Of a stretch of DNA of 64,000 nt, positions 42,487 to 53,594 are shown piece by piece. The notes beneath the pieces are model-generated. The model saw only the letters and a program-made list of their open reading frames with translations, was not told the origin of the DNA and made no database searches. Position 1 is the first letter of the stretch. The number at the start of each line of letters is the position of its first letter. Both the position numbers and the translations under genes were made by a program. This DNA comes from Campylobacter concisus (GTDB taxonomy: Bacteria > Campylobacterota > Campylobacteria > Campylobacterales > Campylobacteraceae), in assembly GCF_015230015.1 (NCBI RefSeq), contig NZ_JAAKZC010000001.1:1-64000 (forward strand), read 5' to 3'.

Positions 42487-43401
42487 TTGCCCTATGTAAA
42501 TAAATTTATCACCACTGCAGATCATCAAAAAGCTTATGAAATTTTACTCCAAAATGGCTTTAACATGAGCCAAACCCAGCGCCTCATCGATAAAGGCAGG
42601 CTGATCTGTGGCGGCAGTGTCGTGAGCGAAAAAAATGCCGTTTTGTGTGGCGATGTTTTTTTGATCGACTATGAGGCGGAGCCAAGGGGGCTTAAGCCGA
42701 TCTTTGAGTGCGAGAGCTTTGCGGTATTTGACAAGCCAAGTGGCGTGCTCAGCCACCCAAATGGCAGGCACTGCGACTACTCGCTAAATGATGAAATTTA
42801 CACACTTTTTGGACGAGAAGCGAGCGTGGCACATAGGCTAGACTGCGAAACAAGTGGCGTGATAGTCGTTGGCAAAGATAGAAATTCCACGATAAAACTA
42901 AAGAAAATCTTTGAAAATAGAGAGGTTTATAAAAGCTACGTCGCAATGGTGCAGGGCGAGATCGAGCTAGAATTTGCGATCGATGCTAAAATGGATCTAG
43001 CGAACAACTACAACGATGTGAAAATGCGAATGCAAATTTGTGAAAATGGCAAGAGTGCGGTGACTAAAATTTTGCCTATAAAGTATTTTGACGATATCGA
43101 TACAACTTTGGTTCAGGCTATCCCACTCACTGGCAGGCAGCATCAAATTCGCTTGCATTTGTTTCATGTGAAACACAAGATCCTTGGCGAACCACTTTAT
43201 GGTTTGTCACGTCCGCAGATCGAGAAAATTTTAGACAAAGAGATGAGCGAGCGTGAACGGATAAATTTAACTGGAGCAAAAAGGCTCTTACTTCACTCGG
43301 ACGAAATTTCATTTAAATTTGATGAAATTTTTTACAAGATAAAAAGCAAATTTGACGCCGAAAATGAGTTTTATAAATTTGCAAAAGAAGCAAATAATTA
43401 A
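42487..43401 (+). CDS. RluA-family 23S rRNA pseudouridine synthase
   Basis: Converts uridine to pseudouridine in rRNA. The 304-residue protein has an N-terminal S4-like part (QTQRLIDKGRL-type helix-turn) and the RluA catalytic motif AHRLDCETSGVIVVGKD with the nucleophilic Asp, plus LTGRQHQIRLHL. The start is a TTG at 42487 with AAAGGATC upstream, the same arrangement as for ilvD. The exact target uridine cannot be told among RluC/RluD types. Confidence 0.88.
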   Translation: MPYVNKFITTADHQKAYEILLQNGFNMSQTQRLIDKGRLICGGSVVSEKNAVLCGDVFLIDYEAEPRGLKPIFECESFAVFDKPSGVLSHPNGRHCDYSLNDEIYTLFGREASVAHRLDCETSGVIVVGKDRNSTIKLKKIFENREVYKSYVAMVQGEIELEFAIDAKMDLANNYNDVKMRMQICENGKSAVTKILPIKYFDDIDTTLVQAIPLTGRQHQIRLHLFHVKHKILGEPLYGLSRPQIEKILDKEMSERERINLTGAKRLLLHSDEISFKFDEIFYKIKSKFDAENEFYKFAKEANN

Positions 43402-43599
43402 GCTATTTAAATTTTAAAAAGTCTTTCTGAAAAAATAATCTATAAAAATTTCATAGTTTTTGTTTTTAATTTTGAAACAGAATTTTTATTGAAAAATAGA
43501 ATTAGATTTTTAGTGTCGCCGCATTGTGAATTAAATTTTGGCAATCGACTTTGCGTTTTTGTTTTCCACTCACAAAATTTCATGCCAAATTTTTAGAAT

Positions 43600-43707
43600 T
43601 TATTTTAAAGTTTTATTTTCCTCTTTCAAAACTTTTAGGATCAGCCCAAGCCCAGCGCTAGCAACCAGCACTATAAAAATTATCTCAGAGATATCAAGAG
43701 CTGTCAT
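43600..43707 (-). CDS. Tiny membrane protein coupled to rlmN (35 aa)
   Basis: Starts [20 protein letters not shown] and ends EENKTLK. One hydrophobic helix (about 8-24) followed by a short charged tail. Its ATG overlaps the rlmN stop codon as ATGA, so translation is probably coupled. It is not recognised. The arrangement and composition favour a real gene, but there is no homology evidence. Confidence 0.5.
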   Translation of the reverse strand: MTALDISEIIFIVLVASAGLGLILKVLKEENKTLK

Positions 43708-44849
43708 TTTTTACTCACGTTAGTTTTATCGTTAGTTGGTTTTTCTTCTGCTTTAGCTGCGTTCTTATCGCTAACGTTAGCTCTGAATTTTGGATTTTCA
43801 TTTCGCTGTTTTAGCTGTCCGCAAGCCGCACTTATATCAAGCCCTTTGCTCTGTCTGATCGTGCAAGTGACGCCATGATCCCTTAGATATTCTTGAAATT
43901 TTAGCATGCTAGCGAGCTCAGGCCGTCCAAATTCACTACCTTCATGCGGGTTAAAGTAGATCAAATTTACCTTTGCCTTGATACCATGCAGTAGTTTAAC
44001 CAGTTTTTTCGCATCACTAACGCTGTCATTTAGGTCTTTGATAACAAGATATTCAAACATCACGCGCTTTCGCATATCGATAGGAAATCCCCTAACAGCG
44101 TCCATAACAGCCTCGATATTATACGCCTTATTTATCGGCATCAGGCGGCTTCTAAGCTCGTTAGTAACAGCATGTAGCGATATGGCCAGCAAGACCCCAA
44201 GGTCCATTTCGCCAAGCTTTTTTATCTGACTACCAAGGCCGCTAGTTGAAACGGTTTGGCGGCGTGGCGATATGGCTAGACCCTCATTTAGAGCTAAAAT
44301 TTTGATCGCTTTACTAACGTTAGCAAGGTTATCAAGCGGCTCGCCCATACCCATATAAACGACATTTATGCGTCTCTCGTATGGTATGTTATTTTCCCTT
44401 TTTATCCATAAAATTTGCCCTACGATCTCGCCAGCAGTCAAATTTCTAACAAGCCCACCCTTTGCTGTTAGGCAAAAAGCACAGCCCATTTTGCAGCCAA
44501 CCTGCGAACTAACACAAACAGTATAACGTGCATGGCGACTAATCTTACCATCTTCGTCGCTAATTTCCTCTTTCATCGGTAGCAAAACGCTCTCTATCTT
44601 TAGACCATCTTTTAGCTCAAAAAGATACTTGATCGAACCATCACTACTTTGCTCAAATTTCACACATTTTAGAGGGTCAAGATAAAATTTCTCAGCCAAG
44701 TCCTGACGCATATCCTTTGGTAAATTTAGCATTTGGCTAAATTCAGTCGCATTTTTTTTGTATATCCACTCATAAATTTGCGTCGCTCTAAAAGAGGGAG
44801 AGACTAGCTCTTTTAACTCTTCGATGCTAAGATCAAGCAAATTTTTCAC
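43704..44849 (-). CDS. rlmN: 23S rRNA/tRNA adenine C2-methyltransferase
   Basis: Radical SAM enzyme methylating A2503 of 23S rRNA and A37 of some tRNAs. The cluster motif CKMGCAFC is preceded by [16 protein letters not shown] and STSGLG are also family motifs, and the second catalytic Cys is in [11 protein letters not shown]. Residues after about 350 form a charged extension ([20 protein letters not shown]) beyond the usual end. It overlaps the upstream phosphorylase-like gene by 4 bases and the tiny membrane-protein gene by 3. Confidence 0.95.
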   Translation of the reverse strand: MKNLLDLSIEELKELVSPSFRATQIYEWIYKKNATEFSQMLNLPKDMRQDLAEKFYLDPLKCVKFEQSSDGSIKYLFELKDGLKIESVLLPMKEEISDEDGKISRHARYTVCVSSQVGCKMGCAFCLTAKGGLVRNLTAGEIVGQILWIKRENNIPYERRINVVYMGMGEPLDNLANVSKAIKILALNEGLAISPRRQTVSTSGLGSQIKKLGEMDLGVLLAISLHAVTNELRSRLMPINKAYNIEAVMDAVRGFPIDMRKRVMFEYLVIKDLNDSVSDAKKLVKLLHGIKAKVNLIYFNPHEGSEFGRPELASMLKFQEYLRDHGVTCTIRQSKGLDISAACGQLKQRNENPKFRANVSDKNAAKAEEKPTNDKTNVSKK

Positions 44850-45526
44850 ATATTTTCCTTTACATATTTTGTTAGTAGCTCTTTGGCTGCAGAGTGATTT
44901 TTTATAAAATCAGCATGCGCATTTTCATCACAAAAATTTGTCGCTACGAAAATTCCATAAGCTGGAATTTTAAAAATTTGAGCCACTTTTAGAACAGAAA
45001 AAAACTCCATATTTTCTAAAAAATAACCCTTTTCAAACATCTTATGAGCCAAATTTTTGTCTGTCGTTATGAAATTTGATGAATTTGTTTTGATAGTTCC
45101 ACGTGAAACGATAGAAGAAATTTCACACTCGATGGGCGAGTAAGATCTATTTTCTATGCTAGAAATTTCAACATTCGCCCCAACCGAGCTTTCATAAATT
45201 TGCAAAATTTCACCATCTTTATATAGACCAGCCGAGCCAACAAAAACTATCTTTTCTGGCATCTGGTATAAATTTCGCTCGGGATTTTTTGACAAATTTT
45301 GGCTTAGATTTTGTAGCTCTGGGTTTGATGAGTTTGCAAATTTAGCCTCGATCTTTGCGAGATAGTGCGGATCAATATTTTTTAAATTTATACTCTTTTC
45401 ATCCACCTCAACACACGATCTTTTTTGCAAAAACTTTGTCAAATTTATCGCCATATCGACTAGCCCCACACCCATCGGCAAGGCAAAGTCAAAAATTTCG
45501 TTTTTCCCAGCTGAGATAACTAACAT
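44846..45526 (-). CDS. Purine nucleoside phosphorylase-like protein
   Basis: A 226-residue protein resembling the nucleoside phosphorylase/nucleosidase fold: [11 protein letters not shown] in the position of the phosphate or purine loop and [20 protein letters not shown] matching the VEMEx(A/S) ribose-binding signature near the C-terminus. Activity and substrate are uncertain because the N-terminal half is divergent. It overlaps hisF by one base and rlmN by four, so the three are one transcript. Confidence 0.65.
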   Translation of the reverse strand: MLVISAGKNEIFDFALPMGVGLVDMAINLTKFLQKRSCVEVDEKSINLKNIDPHYLAKIEAKFANSSNPELQNLSQNLSKNPERNLYQMPEKIVFVGSAGLYKDGEILQIYESSVGANVEISSIENRSYSPIECEISSIVSRGTIKTNSSNFITTDKNLAHKMFEKGYFLENMEFFSVLKVAQIFKIPAYGIFVATNFCDENAHADFIKNHSAAKELLTKYVKENM

Positions 45527-46281
45527 CAGAGCCTAACCTCAACGCCATTTGCCTTGAGATACTCTTTTAGCTTTTTTATCTCGATCTCGCCGAAGTGAAA
45601 TATCGAAGCAGCAAGACACGCATCAGCCCCAGCCTCAAAAGCCTCTTTAAAGTGCTCCATCTTCCCAGCGCCACCGCTTGCGATAGTCGGTATAGAAAGC
45701 GCGCTAAATATCTTTGTTAGCTCCAGACTAAAGCCCTGTTTGACGCCGTCATTATCCATAGACGTTAGCAATATCTCCCCTGCCCCACGCGATTCAACCT
45801 CTTTTGCCCAAGCAAAGGCATCTTTTTTGGTATCGATCCTACCACCATTTATAAAAACGCTATAACCATTTTCGATCTTTTTAGCGTCGATCGCCACGAC
45901 AACACATTGCGAGCCAAATTTCTTAGCCGCTTCGTCGATCAAATTTGGATCTTTTATCGCTGATGAATTTAGGCTCACCTTGTCGCAGCCCGCATTTAAA
46001 AGGCGCGATATATCATCGATCGTGCGTATGCCACCGCCAACGGTTAGGGGTATAAAAAGCTTTCTTGCGACCTTTTTTACCACATCAACTATCGTATCAC
46101 GGCCAAGGTGAGAGGCTGTGATATCCAAAAAGCAAAGCTCATCAGCGCCCTCGTCGTTGTATCTTTTAGCTATCTCGACTGGGTCTCCAGCATCGACAAG
46201 TCCAACAAAATTTACACCTTTTACGACCCTGCCGTCTTTTACATCGAGGCATGGGATTATGCGTTTTGCAAAATGATTCAA
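45526..46281 (-). CDS. hisF: Imidazole glycerol phosphate synthase cyclase subunit
   Basis: Cyclises PRFAR with ammonia from HisH in histidine synthesis. The 251-residue TIM barrel begins [19 protein letters not shown], with the catalytic Asp in CLDV and VVVAIDAK, and phosphate loops LTVGGGIR and IASGGAGK. The other his genes are not here. It follows the helicase gene by 2 bases. Confidence 0.96.
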   Translation of the reverse strand: MNHFAKRIIPCLDVKDGRVVKGVNFVGLVDAGDPVEIAKRYNDEGADELCFLDITASHLGRDTIVDVVKKVARKLFIPLTVGGGIRTIDDISRLLNAGCDKVSLNSSAIKDPNLIDEAAKKFGSQCVVVAIDAKKIENGYSVFINGGRIDTKKDAFAWAKEVESRGAGEILLTSMDNDGVKQGFSLELTKIFSALSIPTIASGGAGKMEHFKEAFEAGADACLAASIFHFGEIEIKKLKEYLKANGVEVRL

Positions 46282-46283
46282 AT

Positions 46284-49200
46284 TTATCCTTTGTCTATCT
46301 TTCTAGCTGCCACCTCAAAATATGGCAAACTCGCCCAATTTTCTCGGTTTCCAACTATATAAATAACCTCTTTTGCTCTTGTTAGCGCCACGTTTAGCAG
46401 ATTTGGCTTGCTAGCAGCCCACGCTCTAGCGCCCTTTGTAGCTCCACCTAACACAAAGACGATAACATCAGCCTCTTTGCCCTGCATAGTGTGGATAGTG
46501 CCTGCACCTTTTAAATTTCTACAAACATCTTTAAATGGCGTTATTATCCTGATGTTATTTTTCTGGCTAGCTAATTCGCCTACCAAGAGCTCTTTAACCA
46601 CCTCGCCCTCGGCTTTGTTGTAGTTGCCTATCCACTCATCACTTCTAACGTCTATCCACTTTGTTTGCACGTTAGTGTTTGCAAATTTACTAGCCGCACT
46701 TCTGCCAAGTATCATCATATCGTCGTATGTAGTCTCGTTTGAGATCTCAAACATAGGGTTAGCGCACCTTCTATGTACGATCAGTGGCGAGCCGACCCAG
46801 ATACTCTCGCCACTACCTTTTATATATGTGCCGATCTTTTGAGCTTTGTCAGCCCTAAGCTGTACTGATGACTTAAGCAGGTTAAACTCCTCTTTTGCCT
46901 CGCAGTAGCTAAGTATCGCATTATTTAAACTAACTGGCAGCGTTACGACTGGCTCAAGCTGAAGCGGATCGCCGACCACGACAGCCATCTTTGAGCGAAG
47001 TAGTGCGCCTAACGCGTTAGTTAAATTTGCCTGCCCTGCTTCATCTATCAAAAGCAAGCCTATATCGCCATTTAAAAGCTCTTTAAAGGTGTTATTAAAC
47101 GAAGCAAAAGTCGAGCTAACAACTGGCGTTAGCAAAAATAGCCCCTTGATGATCTCACGTCTATGTTTTGCCTCTAAGCCGTTTTTCTCAGCCATCTTTT
47201 CATCGTTAAAGATAACGCTAAGTGCACGTAAATTTGTCCTTACAGCCTCTTTGCAAGCAAATATCGCTGCCTTGTGTAAATTTAGCGCCTCTTTAAAAAG
47301 CTCTATCCTAGCTCTAAAAAGCTTTGTCTTGTGAAATTTCTTGTCTATGCCAAATTCCATCATAAATGGCATACTCTTTTGCATTTCGTCATTACTCTCG
47401 CTAAAGCTGCCGTTTAAAAAGCTTTCTAGCTCCTCGCTCCTACCAAGTATCTTTTGGCGTCTAGCAAAGTCGCTTTGCAGCCTTTTGTAAAGATTTATCT
47501 TAGTGCCTAGCTCTTCAGCCCTGCTCTCAAGCTCTACTATCTCACTTTTTAGCTCGTTTAGCCTTGCCTCGTTTTTCTCTTTGCTCTCGCCATTTTGCTT
47601 GCTAGCTTTTAAATTTTGCTCGGCTATCTGGCGGTTTATCTCACCAACCTTTAGCGCCTCGTCATTATACTTTTCAAAGGCCTCTGTCTTAAAAATTTGC
47701 TGAAAGGCAAAAAACGCTGGCTTTTGCGGTAAATTTAGATACTCCTGCAACGCCTCATTTTGACTAACAAGCCTTGTTAGCTCCTCTGTCTCCGCCTTTT
47801 TGTCCCCCAGCTTAGCCAAAATTTCATCATGCTCGTTCTCTAAAGGCTCTAAAAGCTCCTCTATCTGCTTGGCTGAGTTATAGCTCTCAAGCCTCCTATC
47901 AATGTCAGCCAGCTCACTTTTTAGGCTCTTTAGTTCCTCTTCTTTGATCCTGATCTCACTAAAAAGTAAATTTACCTCGTGAAGTGCAAGGTTAAATTTC
48001 TCCTTCGCCACGTCAAAGTCATCTACGCCTTCGCCCACTGCAAGGTACTTGCCAAGCCCCATCAAAAAGCCATCTTGCTCCAAAAACTCGCCGTATTCGC
48101 TTGCAATCTTGTCAAACTGGCTGTGAATTGGCTCGATCTTTACGCCATTAATTGCATTAAAAACAAAATTTGACTTATTTTGCTTTGAACCAAGTGCCAC
48201 ACAAAATAGCCCCCAAGCTGGCTTTGAGATAAAGGACTTCTCGCCATATTTACTCTTTTCGTCAGCCGAGAGCAGCCTTGTGGCTATAAATTTAAAATAA
48301 TCAATCTCGCCCGCATACTCACCTATGCTTTTTAACTGGCTTAGCTCCTTGCTTAAAATCTCAACCGCGCCGTTATTACAAGAGCTAACAACCATCTCGT
48401 AGCCTTGAAGCTCGTCATTTAGCCTAAAATAAAGCGCCTTTTCGTCGCTGTCATAGACTGGCTTAAAGATATCGTGCCTGCTCATTTGCGCGAGCTTCAT
48501 CGCCCTAAGCGTCACCACTTCAGCCATCACGTCCTTTAAAAGTGTCGTTTTACCCGTGCCTGGAGCGCCATTTACGCTATAAATCCCGCCGTTACCTTCT
48601 TTAAATTTCTCTATGATGTTATTTAGCGCCATTTGCTGTGAGAAATTTAGGGCAAAATCACTCGCAAAAGCCGATCTTGGGTAGTGCTCAGCCTTAAAAA
48701 AGTTCCTAACCGTCCTTTGATTTAGCTCGTCTCTAACGTCAAGCCGCTCAAATTTATTCTCACTGCCCTCGTCTAAAAACTGATCCGTTAGCTCGTGCGT
48801 CCTGCCTGATTCATAAAATTTGATAAGCAAATTTATATCATCTATAAAAAAGCTATTTAAAAGGCCGTCCGTATCTTTAAAATTTGGATCAGCGATCCTT
48901 ACTTCAAGCCTGATCACGTCTTTGCAAAATGGCGTCTTTAGCGAGCTTTTTAGCTCCTCATGGACCGCTTTTACGTAGTCACTTAGACGCATTTTCTCTT
49001 TGTGGATAGAAATTTTATCCTTGATGTGTTCGCACTCTTTGTTAAAGTCGTTTTGGCTGATCTCTTTTAGGTGGTTTAGGCGCACCATCGCCCAAGGAGC
49101 CGTTGGGATAAAAAGGTCATTTGATGAGTTTGGCGTGAAAAATGGGCTTAGCTCATCATCTAAATTTGCATCTTTTAAAGCAAAACTTTGCTCTCCTTTG

Positions 49201-49562
49201 CAAAACGCTAGATCGCCAGAGAGCTTAAGCTTATAACAAAATGCCTTTTCAAAGCTCGTTTGCTCAGACCTCAGCTCCTCTAAAATTTGCTCTTTTTCAA
49301 ATTTTACCTTTGCTAGCTTTGATATCGCAAGGGCAAGCAAGTCAGTCTCAAAAATGCCACCATAAATCGAAATTTCCACACCGTTTTTTAAAAGCGACCT
49401 ATCAAACGCTCTTAAAATTTGCATAAATTTCTCATCTAAATTTGCGATCTCAAGGTCCATTGATTTTTTAAATTTGCTATTTGTCTTTTTTGGCTCGTCT
49501 AAGGTTTTTGGCTCTAAATATTGTGATAATAAAAAGTATTTTAAGGTATTTGCCCTACTCAA
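46284..49562 (-). CDS. Large UPF1-like superfamily 1 helicase
   Basis: A 1092-residue protein. A long N-terminal region of unknown fold (about 1-330) precedes Walker [13 protein letters not shown] Lys/Glu-rich coiled coil (about 540-720) is inserted before Walker [12 protein letters not shown] and [11 protein letters not shown]. The C-terminal half has [18 protein letters not shown] and [17 protein letters not shown], typical of DNA2/NAM7/UPF1 helicases. Its task is unknown; large helicases of this kind occur both in repair and in phage defence, and nothing nearby decides between them. Its neighbours are housekeeping genes, and it is divergent from ksgA. Confidence 0.85.
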   Translation of the reverse strand: MSRANTLKYFLLSQYLEPKTLDEPKKTNSKFKKSMDLEIANLDEKFMQILRAFDRSLLKNGVEISIYGGIFETDLLALAISKLAKVKFEKEQILEELRSEQTSFEKAFCYKLKLSGDLAFCKGEQSFALKDANLDDELSPFFTPNSSNDLFIPTAPWAMVRLNHLKEISQNDFNKECEHIKDKISIHKEKMRLSDYVKAVHEELKSSLKTPFCKDVIRLEVRIADPNFKDTDGLLNSFFIDDINLLIKFYESGRTHELTDQFLDEGSENKFERLDVRDELNQRTVRNFFKAEHYPRSAFASDFALNFSQQMALNNIIEKFKEGNGGIYSVNGAPGTGKTTLLKDVMAEVVTLRAMKLAQMSRHDIFKPVYDSDEKALYFRLNDELQGYEMVVSSCNNGAVEILSKELSQLKSIGEYAGEIDYFKFIATRLLSADEKSKYGEKSFISKPAWGLFCVALGSKQNKSNFVFNAINGVKIEPIHSQFDKIASEYGEFLEQDGFLMGLGKYLAVGEGVDDFDVAKEKFNLALHEVNLLFSEIRIKEEELKSLKSELADIDRRLESYNSAKQIEELLEPLENEHDEILAKLGDKKAETEELTRLVSQNEALQEYLNLPQKPAFFAFQQIFKTEAFEKYNDEALKVGEINRQIAEQNLKASKQNGESKEKNEARLNELKSEIVELESRAEELGTKINLYKRLQSDFARRQKILGRSEELESFLNGSFSESNDEMQKSMPFMMEFGIDKKFHKTKLFRARIELFKEALNLHKAAIFACKEAVRTNLRALSVIFNDEKMAEKNGLEAKHRREIIKGLFLLTPVVSSTFASFNNTFKELLNGDIGLLLIDEAGQANLTNALGALLRSKMAVVVGDPLQLEPVVTLPVSLNNAILSYCEAKEEFNLLKSSVQLRADKAQKIGTYIKGSGESIWVGSPLIVHRRCANPMFEISNETTYDDMMILGRSAASKFANTNVQTKWIDVRSDEWIGNYNKAEGEVVKELLVGELASQKNNIRIITPFKDVCRNLKGAGTIHTMQGKEADVIVFVLGGATKGARAWAASKPNLLNVALTRAKEVIYIVGNRENWASLPYFEVAARKIDKG

Positions 49563-49668
49563 ATTTTTGCCTTATTTTGTTGTTATTTAGTGATTATAGT
49601 CCATTTTATATATGATTAAACTAAACTTGTAATCATTGTATAAGTAATCTTTGGCTAATATCGCGGCT

Positions 49669-50511
49669 ATGATAAAGGCAAAAAAGCACTTTGGACAGAA
49701 TTTTTTACAAGACAAAGCGACACTAGATAAGATCATCCAAGCGATACCCAATGACGTAGAAAACGTAGTTGAGATTGGGCCTGGCTTAGGTGATTTGACA
49801 TTTAGACTTTTGCAAATTTACAAGACGACCTCTTTTGAGATAGATTGTGAGCTGTTTCAAATTTTAAAGGTCAAATTTGCAAATGAGATCCAAAATGGAC
49901 AATTAAAACTTTTTTGTAAAGATGCTTTAGAGCAGTGGCAAGAAGAGGGCGGACTAAGTAGCGAGAACTACTTTTTGGTCGCAAATTTGCCCTATTACGT
50001 TGCTACTAAGATGATCCTAAATGCGATAGATGACGAAAAATGTCTTGGGCTTATTGTGATGATACAAAAAGAGGTTGCTCTTAAATTTAGTGCAAAGAGC
50101 AAGGATAAAGAATTTAGCGCTTTATCGATCCTAGCATCGCTTCAAGGCAGGTGCGAGCTTTTGTTTGACGTGGATGCAAAACTTTTTAATCCACCTCCAA
50201 AGGTCACCTCCTCGGTCATAAGATTACAAAAAATAGAAAAAATTTTCGGCAAAGACGGGATTTTCAAAGATGCAAAACAATACGAGGCTTTTAAAGCATT
50301 TTTAAGAGCTGCGTTTGCTTCGCCAAGAAAGACGCTTTTGAAAAATTTATCCACAAATTTTGACAAAAAGGCGTTAGAAGAAATTTTTGAAGACCTAGGC
50401 TTAGCTCAAAATTTACGTCCACATGAGCTAGATGTCGATTCTTATCTAAAAGTATTTGAAAGATTAAAGGAAGATAATGAACGACAAAAACGAAGAGAAA
50501 GTTGTAACTAA
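49669..50511 (+). CDS. ksgA: 16S rRNA adenine dimethyltransferase
   Basis: Dimethylates A1518 and A1519 in 16S rRNA. The N-terminal KAKKHFGQNFLQDK, the SAM motif VEIGPGLGDLTFRL and the catalytic ANLPYYVATKM are all present. I use the ATG at 49669 (280 residues, MIKAKKHFGQNF); an in-frame TTG at 49651 would add six residues and has no better ribosome binding site. It overlaps rnj by 35 bases and leads a plus-strand operon ksgA-rnj-kdsD-rluB. Confidence 0.94.
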   Translation: MIKAKKHFGQNFLQDKATLDKIIQAIPNDVENVVEIGPGLGDLTFRLLQIYKTTSFEIDCELFQILKVKFANEIQNGQLKLFCKDALEQWQEEGGLSSENYFLVANLPYYVATKMILNAIDDEKCLGLIVMIQKEVALKFSAKSKDKEFSALSILASLQGRCELLFDVDAKLFNPPPKVTSSVIRLQKIEKIFGKDGIFKDAKQYEAFKAFLRAAFASPRKTLLKNLSTNFDKKALEEIFEDLGLAQNLRPHELDVDSYLKVFERLKEDNERQKRRESCN

Positions 50512-52630
50512 CCAAAGCAAAAACAACAAAAGACGAAGATTTAGACCAAAAAACAAGCCAAAACAAGAGGGTGAAACTACCGAGCAAACCTCACCAGCAA
50601 GCAAAAGCGTGATAGACAACTTCTTTGCAGCAGAGCAAGCTGAAAGCGAAACTCACACCGAGCCAAAAAGTCAAAATCCTCGCCCAAAAAAGCAAAGAAA
50701 CAATAAAAATCAAAACAAAAATGGCGAAAACAATAAGCCAAAAGAGCAAAAACAGCAAAAAGAAAAACCAAAACAAGAGCAAAAAGCTGAAGTTAAAAAC
50801 GAGACAAAAGAGCAAAAAGAGAAGCCTAAAAAGGCTAAAAAACCAAAGAAAAATTTGCCTGCAAAGCTAAATGGCAACGAACAGTGGCAGCAAGACATCG
50901 CAAGCGCGATGGAGGCAAACAAAGCCACTCACGAGCTAAGACTTGAGCCACTAAAATATCTAAATTCAAGCGAGCATAAAATCCGCATAACTCCACTTGG
51001 CGGTCTTGGCGAGATCGGCGGCAATATGACCGTCTTTGAGACAGAAACCAGCGCCATCATCGTCGATATCGGTATGAGCTTTCCAAGCGAGAGCATGCAC
51101 GGCGTGGATATCCTCATCCCAGACTTTGACTACGTTCGCAAGATAAAAGATAAGATAAAAGGCGTCATCATCACTCACGCACACGAGGATCACATCGGCG
51201 CGGTGCCTTACTTTTATAAAGAGTTTAAATTTCCTATCTACGCCACACCGCTTCCACTTGGCATGATAAATAATAAATTTGAAGAGCACGGGCTAAAACA
51301 AGAGCGCTCACTCTTTCGCTCGGTCGAGAAGAGAAAGCCATATCTCATAGGCGACTTTGAGGTCGAGTGGATACATATAACGCACTCTATCATCGACGCC
51401 TCAGCACTTGCGATCACGACAAAGGCCGGCACTATCATCCACACAGGTGACTTTAAGATCGATCACACACCGATAGATGGCTACCCAACAGACCTTGGCA
51501 GACTAGCGTATTATGGCGAGCGTGGCGTGCTCTGTCTATTAAGCGATAGCACAAACAGCTACAAAGAGGGCTTTACAAAGAGTGAAAGCAGCGTTGGCAA
51601 GACCTTTGACGCGATATTTTCAAAAGCAAAAGGCCGCGTCATAATGAGCACATTTAGCTCAAATATCCACCGCGTCTATCAAGCGATCGAATGGGGGCTA
51701 AAATACAACCGCAAAGTCTGCGTCATCGGCAGATCAATGGAGCGAAATTTATACACTGCGATGGAGCTTGGCTACATCAAGCTTGATAAGAAAATTTTTA
51801 TCGATGCAAACGAGGTTGGTAAATTTAAAGATGATGAGGTACTTATCGTCACTACTGGCTCTCAGGGCGAGACTATGAGCGCGCTTTACCGCATGGCGAC
51901 AGATGAGCACAAATATATAAAGATAAAGCCAAGCGATCAGATAATCATCAGCTCAAAAGCTATCCCAGGTAACGAAAATAGCGTCTCAACGGTGCTAAAT
52001 TTCCTTATCAAATCAGGTGCAAGTGTTGCCTACCAAGACTTTAGCGAGATCCACGTAAGCGGCCACGCAGCACAAGAAGAGCAAAAGCTAATGCTTCGCC
52101 TCATAAAACCAAAATTTTTCTTGCCGGTGCATGGCGAGTATAACCACATCGCAAAGCACAAAGAGACGGCTATTAGCTGCGGCGTAGACGAGAGAAATAT
52201 CTATCTAATGAGCGACGGCGATCAGATGGAGGTTTGTCAAAAATACCTAAAACGTGTAAAAACAGTAAAAACTGGCAAAGTTTTCATAGATAATCAAATA
52301 AATAAACAAATTGCAGACGACGTCGTCATCGACAGACAAAACCTAGCTGAAGCTGGGGTCGTCATGATAATCGCTCAAATTTCACGCCACGGCGCAAAGC
52401 TCATCAACAAGCCGCGCGTCATCAGCTACGGCCTTGTGGGTGACAAGCAAGACGCTGAGTTTAGAAAAGAGATGGAGGGCGTGCTGGAGCAATACCTAAG
52501 CAACGTCAAAGAAGAGCTTTTGAAAGACAGCAGGCTACTTGAGTCACAAGTGCGTCAAGTGATTAGAAAGCACATATTTAGAAAGGTCAAAAAGTACCCA
52601 ACTATCGTGCCGATCATCTATCTAATGTAA
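50477..52630 (+). CDS. rnj: Ribonuclease J
   Basis: Endo- and 5'-exoribonuclease of RNA turnover. A metallo-beta-lactamase core starts at about residue 167 (KIRITPLGGLGEIGGNM), with the metal motif THAHEDHIG, HTGDFKIDH and SGHAAQEEQ of the beta-CASP domain. The first 165 residues are Lys/Gln/Glu-rich and probably disordered, as in Helicobacter and Campylobacter RNase J, where the extension takes part in partner or RNA contact. The start is ATG with AAGGAAG upstream, inside the end of ksgA. 717 residues in all. Confidence 0.94.
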   Translation: MNDKNEEKVVTNQSKNNKRRRFRPKNKPKQEGETTEQTSPASKSVIDNFFAAEQAESETHTEPKSQNPRPKKQRNNKNQNKNGENNKPKEQKQQKEKPKQEQKAEVKNETKEQKEKPKKAKKPKKNLPAKLNGNEQWQQDIASAMEANKATHELRLEPLKYLNSSEHKIRITPLGGLGEIGGNMTVFETETSAIIVDIGMSFPSESMHGVDILIPDFDYVRKIKDKIKGVIITHAHEDHIGAVPYFYKEFKFPIYATPLPLGMINNKFEEHGLKQERSLFRSVEKRKPYLIGDFEVEWIHITHSIIDASALAITTKAGTIIHTGDFKIDHTPIDGYPTDLGRLAYYGERGVLCLLSDSTNSYKEGFTKSESSVGKTFDAIFSKAKGRVIMSTFSSNIHRVYQAIEWGLKYNRKVCVIGRSMERNLYTAMELGYIKLDKKIFIDANEVGKFKDDEVLIVTTGSQGETMSALYRMATDEHKYIKIKPSDQIIISSKAIPGNENSVSTVLNFLIKSGASVAYQDFSEIHVSGHAAQEEQKLMLRLIKPKFFLPVHGEYNHIAKHKETAISCGVDERNIYLMSDGDQMEVCQKYLKRVKTVKTGKVFIDNQINKQIADDVVIDRQNLAEAGVVMIIAQISRHGAKLINKPRVISYGLVGDKQDAEFRKEMEGVLEQYLSNVKEELLKDSRLLESQVRQVIRKHIFRKVKKYPTIVPIIYLM

Positions 52631-52639
52631 GGGAAATTT

Positions 52640-53593
52640 ATGCAGACAATGAACCAAATCGCAGCTGAAGTTTTAGAGATAGAAGCAAACGAGCTTTCAA
52701 GACACGCTAAAAGCGTAGAGATAGAAGATGCTGTAAATTTGATATATAACGCAAAGGGCAAGGTCATAGTCACAGGCGTAGGCAAGAGCGGTCATGTGGG
52801 CGCAAAGATCGCTGCTACACTTGCAAGTACCGGCACGCCAAGCTTTTTCTTACACCCGACAGAGGCCATGCACGGCGACCTTGGCATGATAGAAAAGGAC
52901 GATGTTTTGTTAGCCATTAGCTTTAGTGGAGAGAGCGATGAGCTCATCAAAATTTTGCCTCACGTAAAGCGCTTTGGCGTGAAAATCGTCGCCATGGCAA
53001 GAAGCAAAACAAGCTCACTTGGTAAATTTAGCGACGCATTTATCACTATCGACGTAGAGAAAGAGGCCTGCCCGCTAAATGCCGCCCCAACAGCATCAAC
53101 CACACTAACATTAGCTCTTGGCGATGCGTTAGCTGTTTGTTTGATGCAAAAGCGCGGCTTTAAAAAAGAGGACTTTGCAAATTTTCATCCAGGTGGCAGC
53201 CTTGGCAAGAGGCTATTTTTAAAGGTCAAAGATGTGATGAGAAGCGAAAATTTACCGATAGTTCGCTGGAATGCAACACTAAAAAGCGCGATCGATACGA
53301 TGACGCATGGCAAGCTTGGCACGGTTTTAATAGTCGATAAAGATGGCGTGCTAGACGCCCTTTTAAGTGACGGCGACCTTAGGCGTGCGCTTATGAGAGA
53401 GGACTTTGACTTAGACGAGCCAGCGATGAAATTTGCAACACTGCATCCAAAAGAGATAGATAACAAAGAGATGTTAGCTGTAGATGCGTTAGCCCTCATA
53501 GAAAAGTATAAAATTCAGCTTCTAGCCGTCGTAGAAAATGGCGTGCCTGTGGGCGTTTTACACATCCACGACCTTGCAAATTTAGGACTATAA
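52640..53593 (+). CDS. kdsD: Arabinose-5-phosphate isomerase
   Basis: Interconverts ribulose-5-phosphate and arabinose-5-phosphate for Kdo and lipopolysaccharide synthesis. The 317-residue protein has an N-terminal SIS domain (VTGVGKSGHVGAKIAATLAS, SFSGESDELIK) and two C-terminal CBS domains (VKDVMRSENLP, VLIVDKDGVL). HPGGSLGKRL in the middle is typical of the KpsF/GutQ family. It follows rnj by 9 bases. Confidence 0.93.
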   Translation: MQTMNQIAAEVLEIEANELSRHAKSVEIEDAVNLIYNAKGKVIVTGVGKSGHVGAKIAATLASTGTPSFFLHPTEAMHGDLGMIEKDDVLLAISFSGESDELIKILPHVKRFGVKIVAMARSKTSSLGKFSDAFITIDVEKEACPLNAAPTASTTLTLALGDALAVCLMQKRGFKKEDFANFHPGGSLGKRLFLKVKDVMRSENLPIVRWNATLKSAIDTMTHGKLGTVLIVDKDGVLDALLSDGDLRRALMREDFDLDEPAMKFATLHPKEIDNKEMLAVDALALIEKYKIQLLAVVENGVPVGVLHIHDLANLGL

Positions 53594-53594
53594 A

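Noticed and set aside
46284-49562. Named phage-defence system around the helicase
   Set aside because: No nuclease, methylase or sensor gene accompanies it; neighbours are hisF and ksgA.
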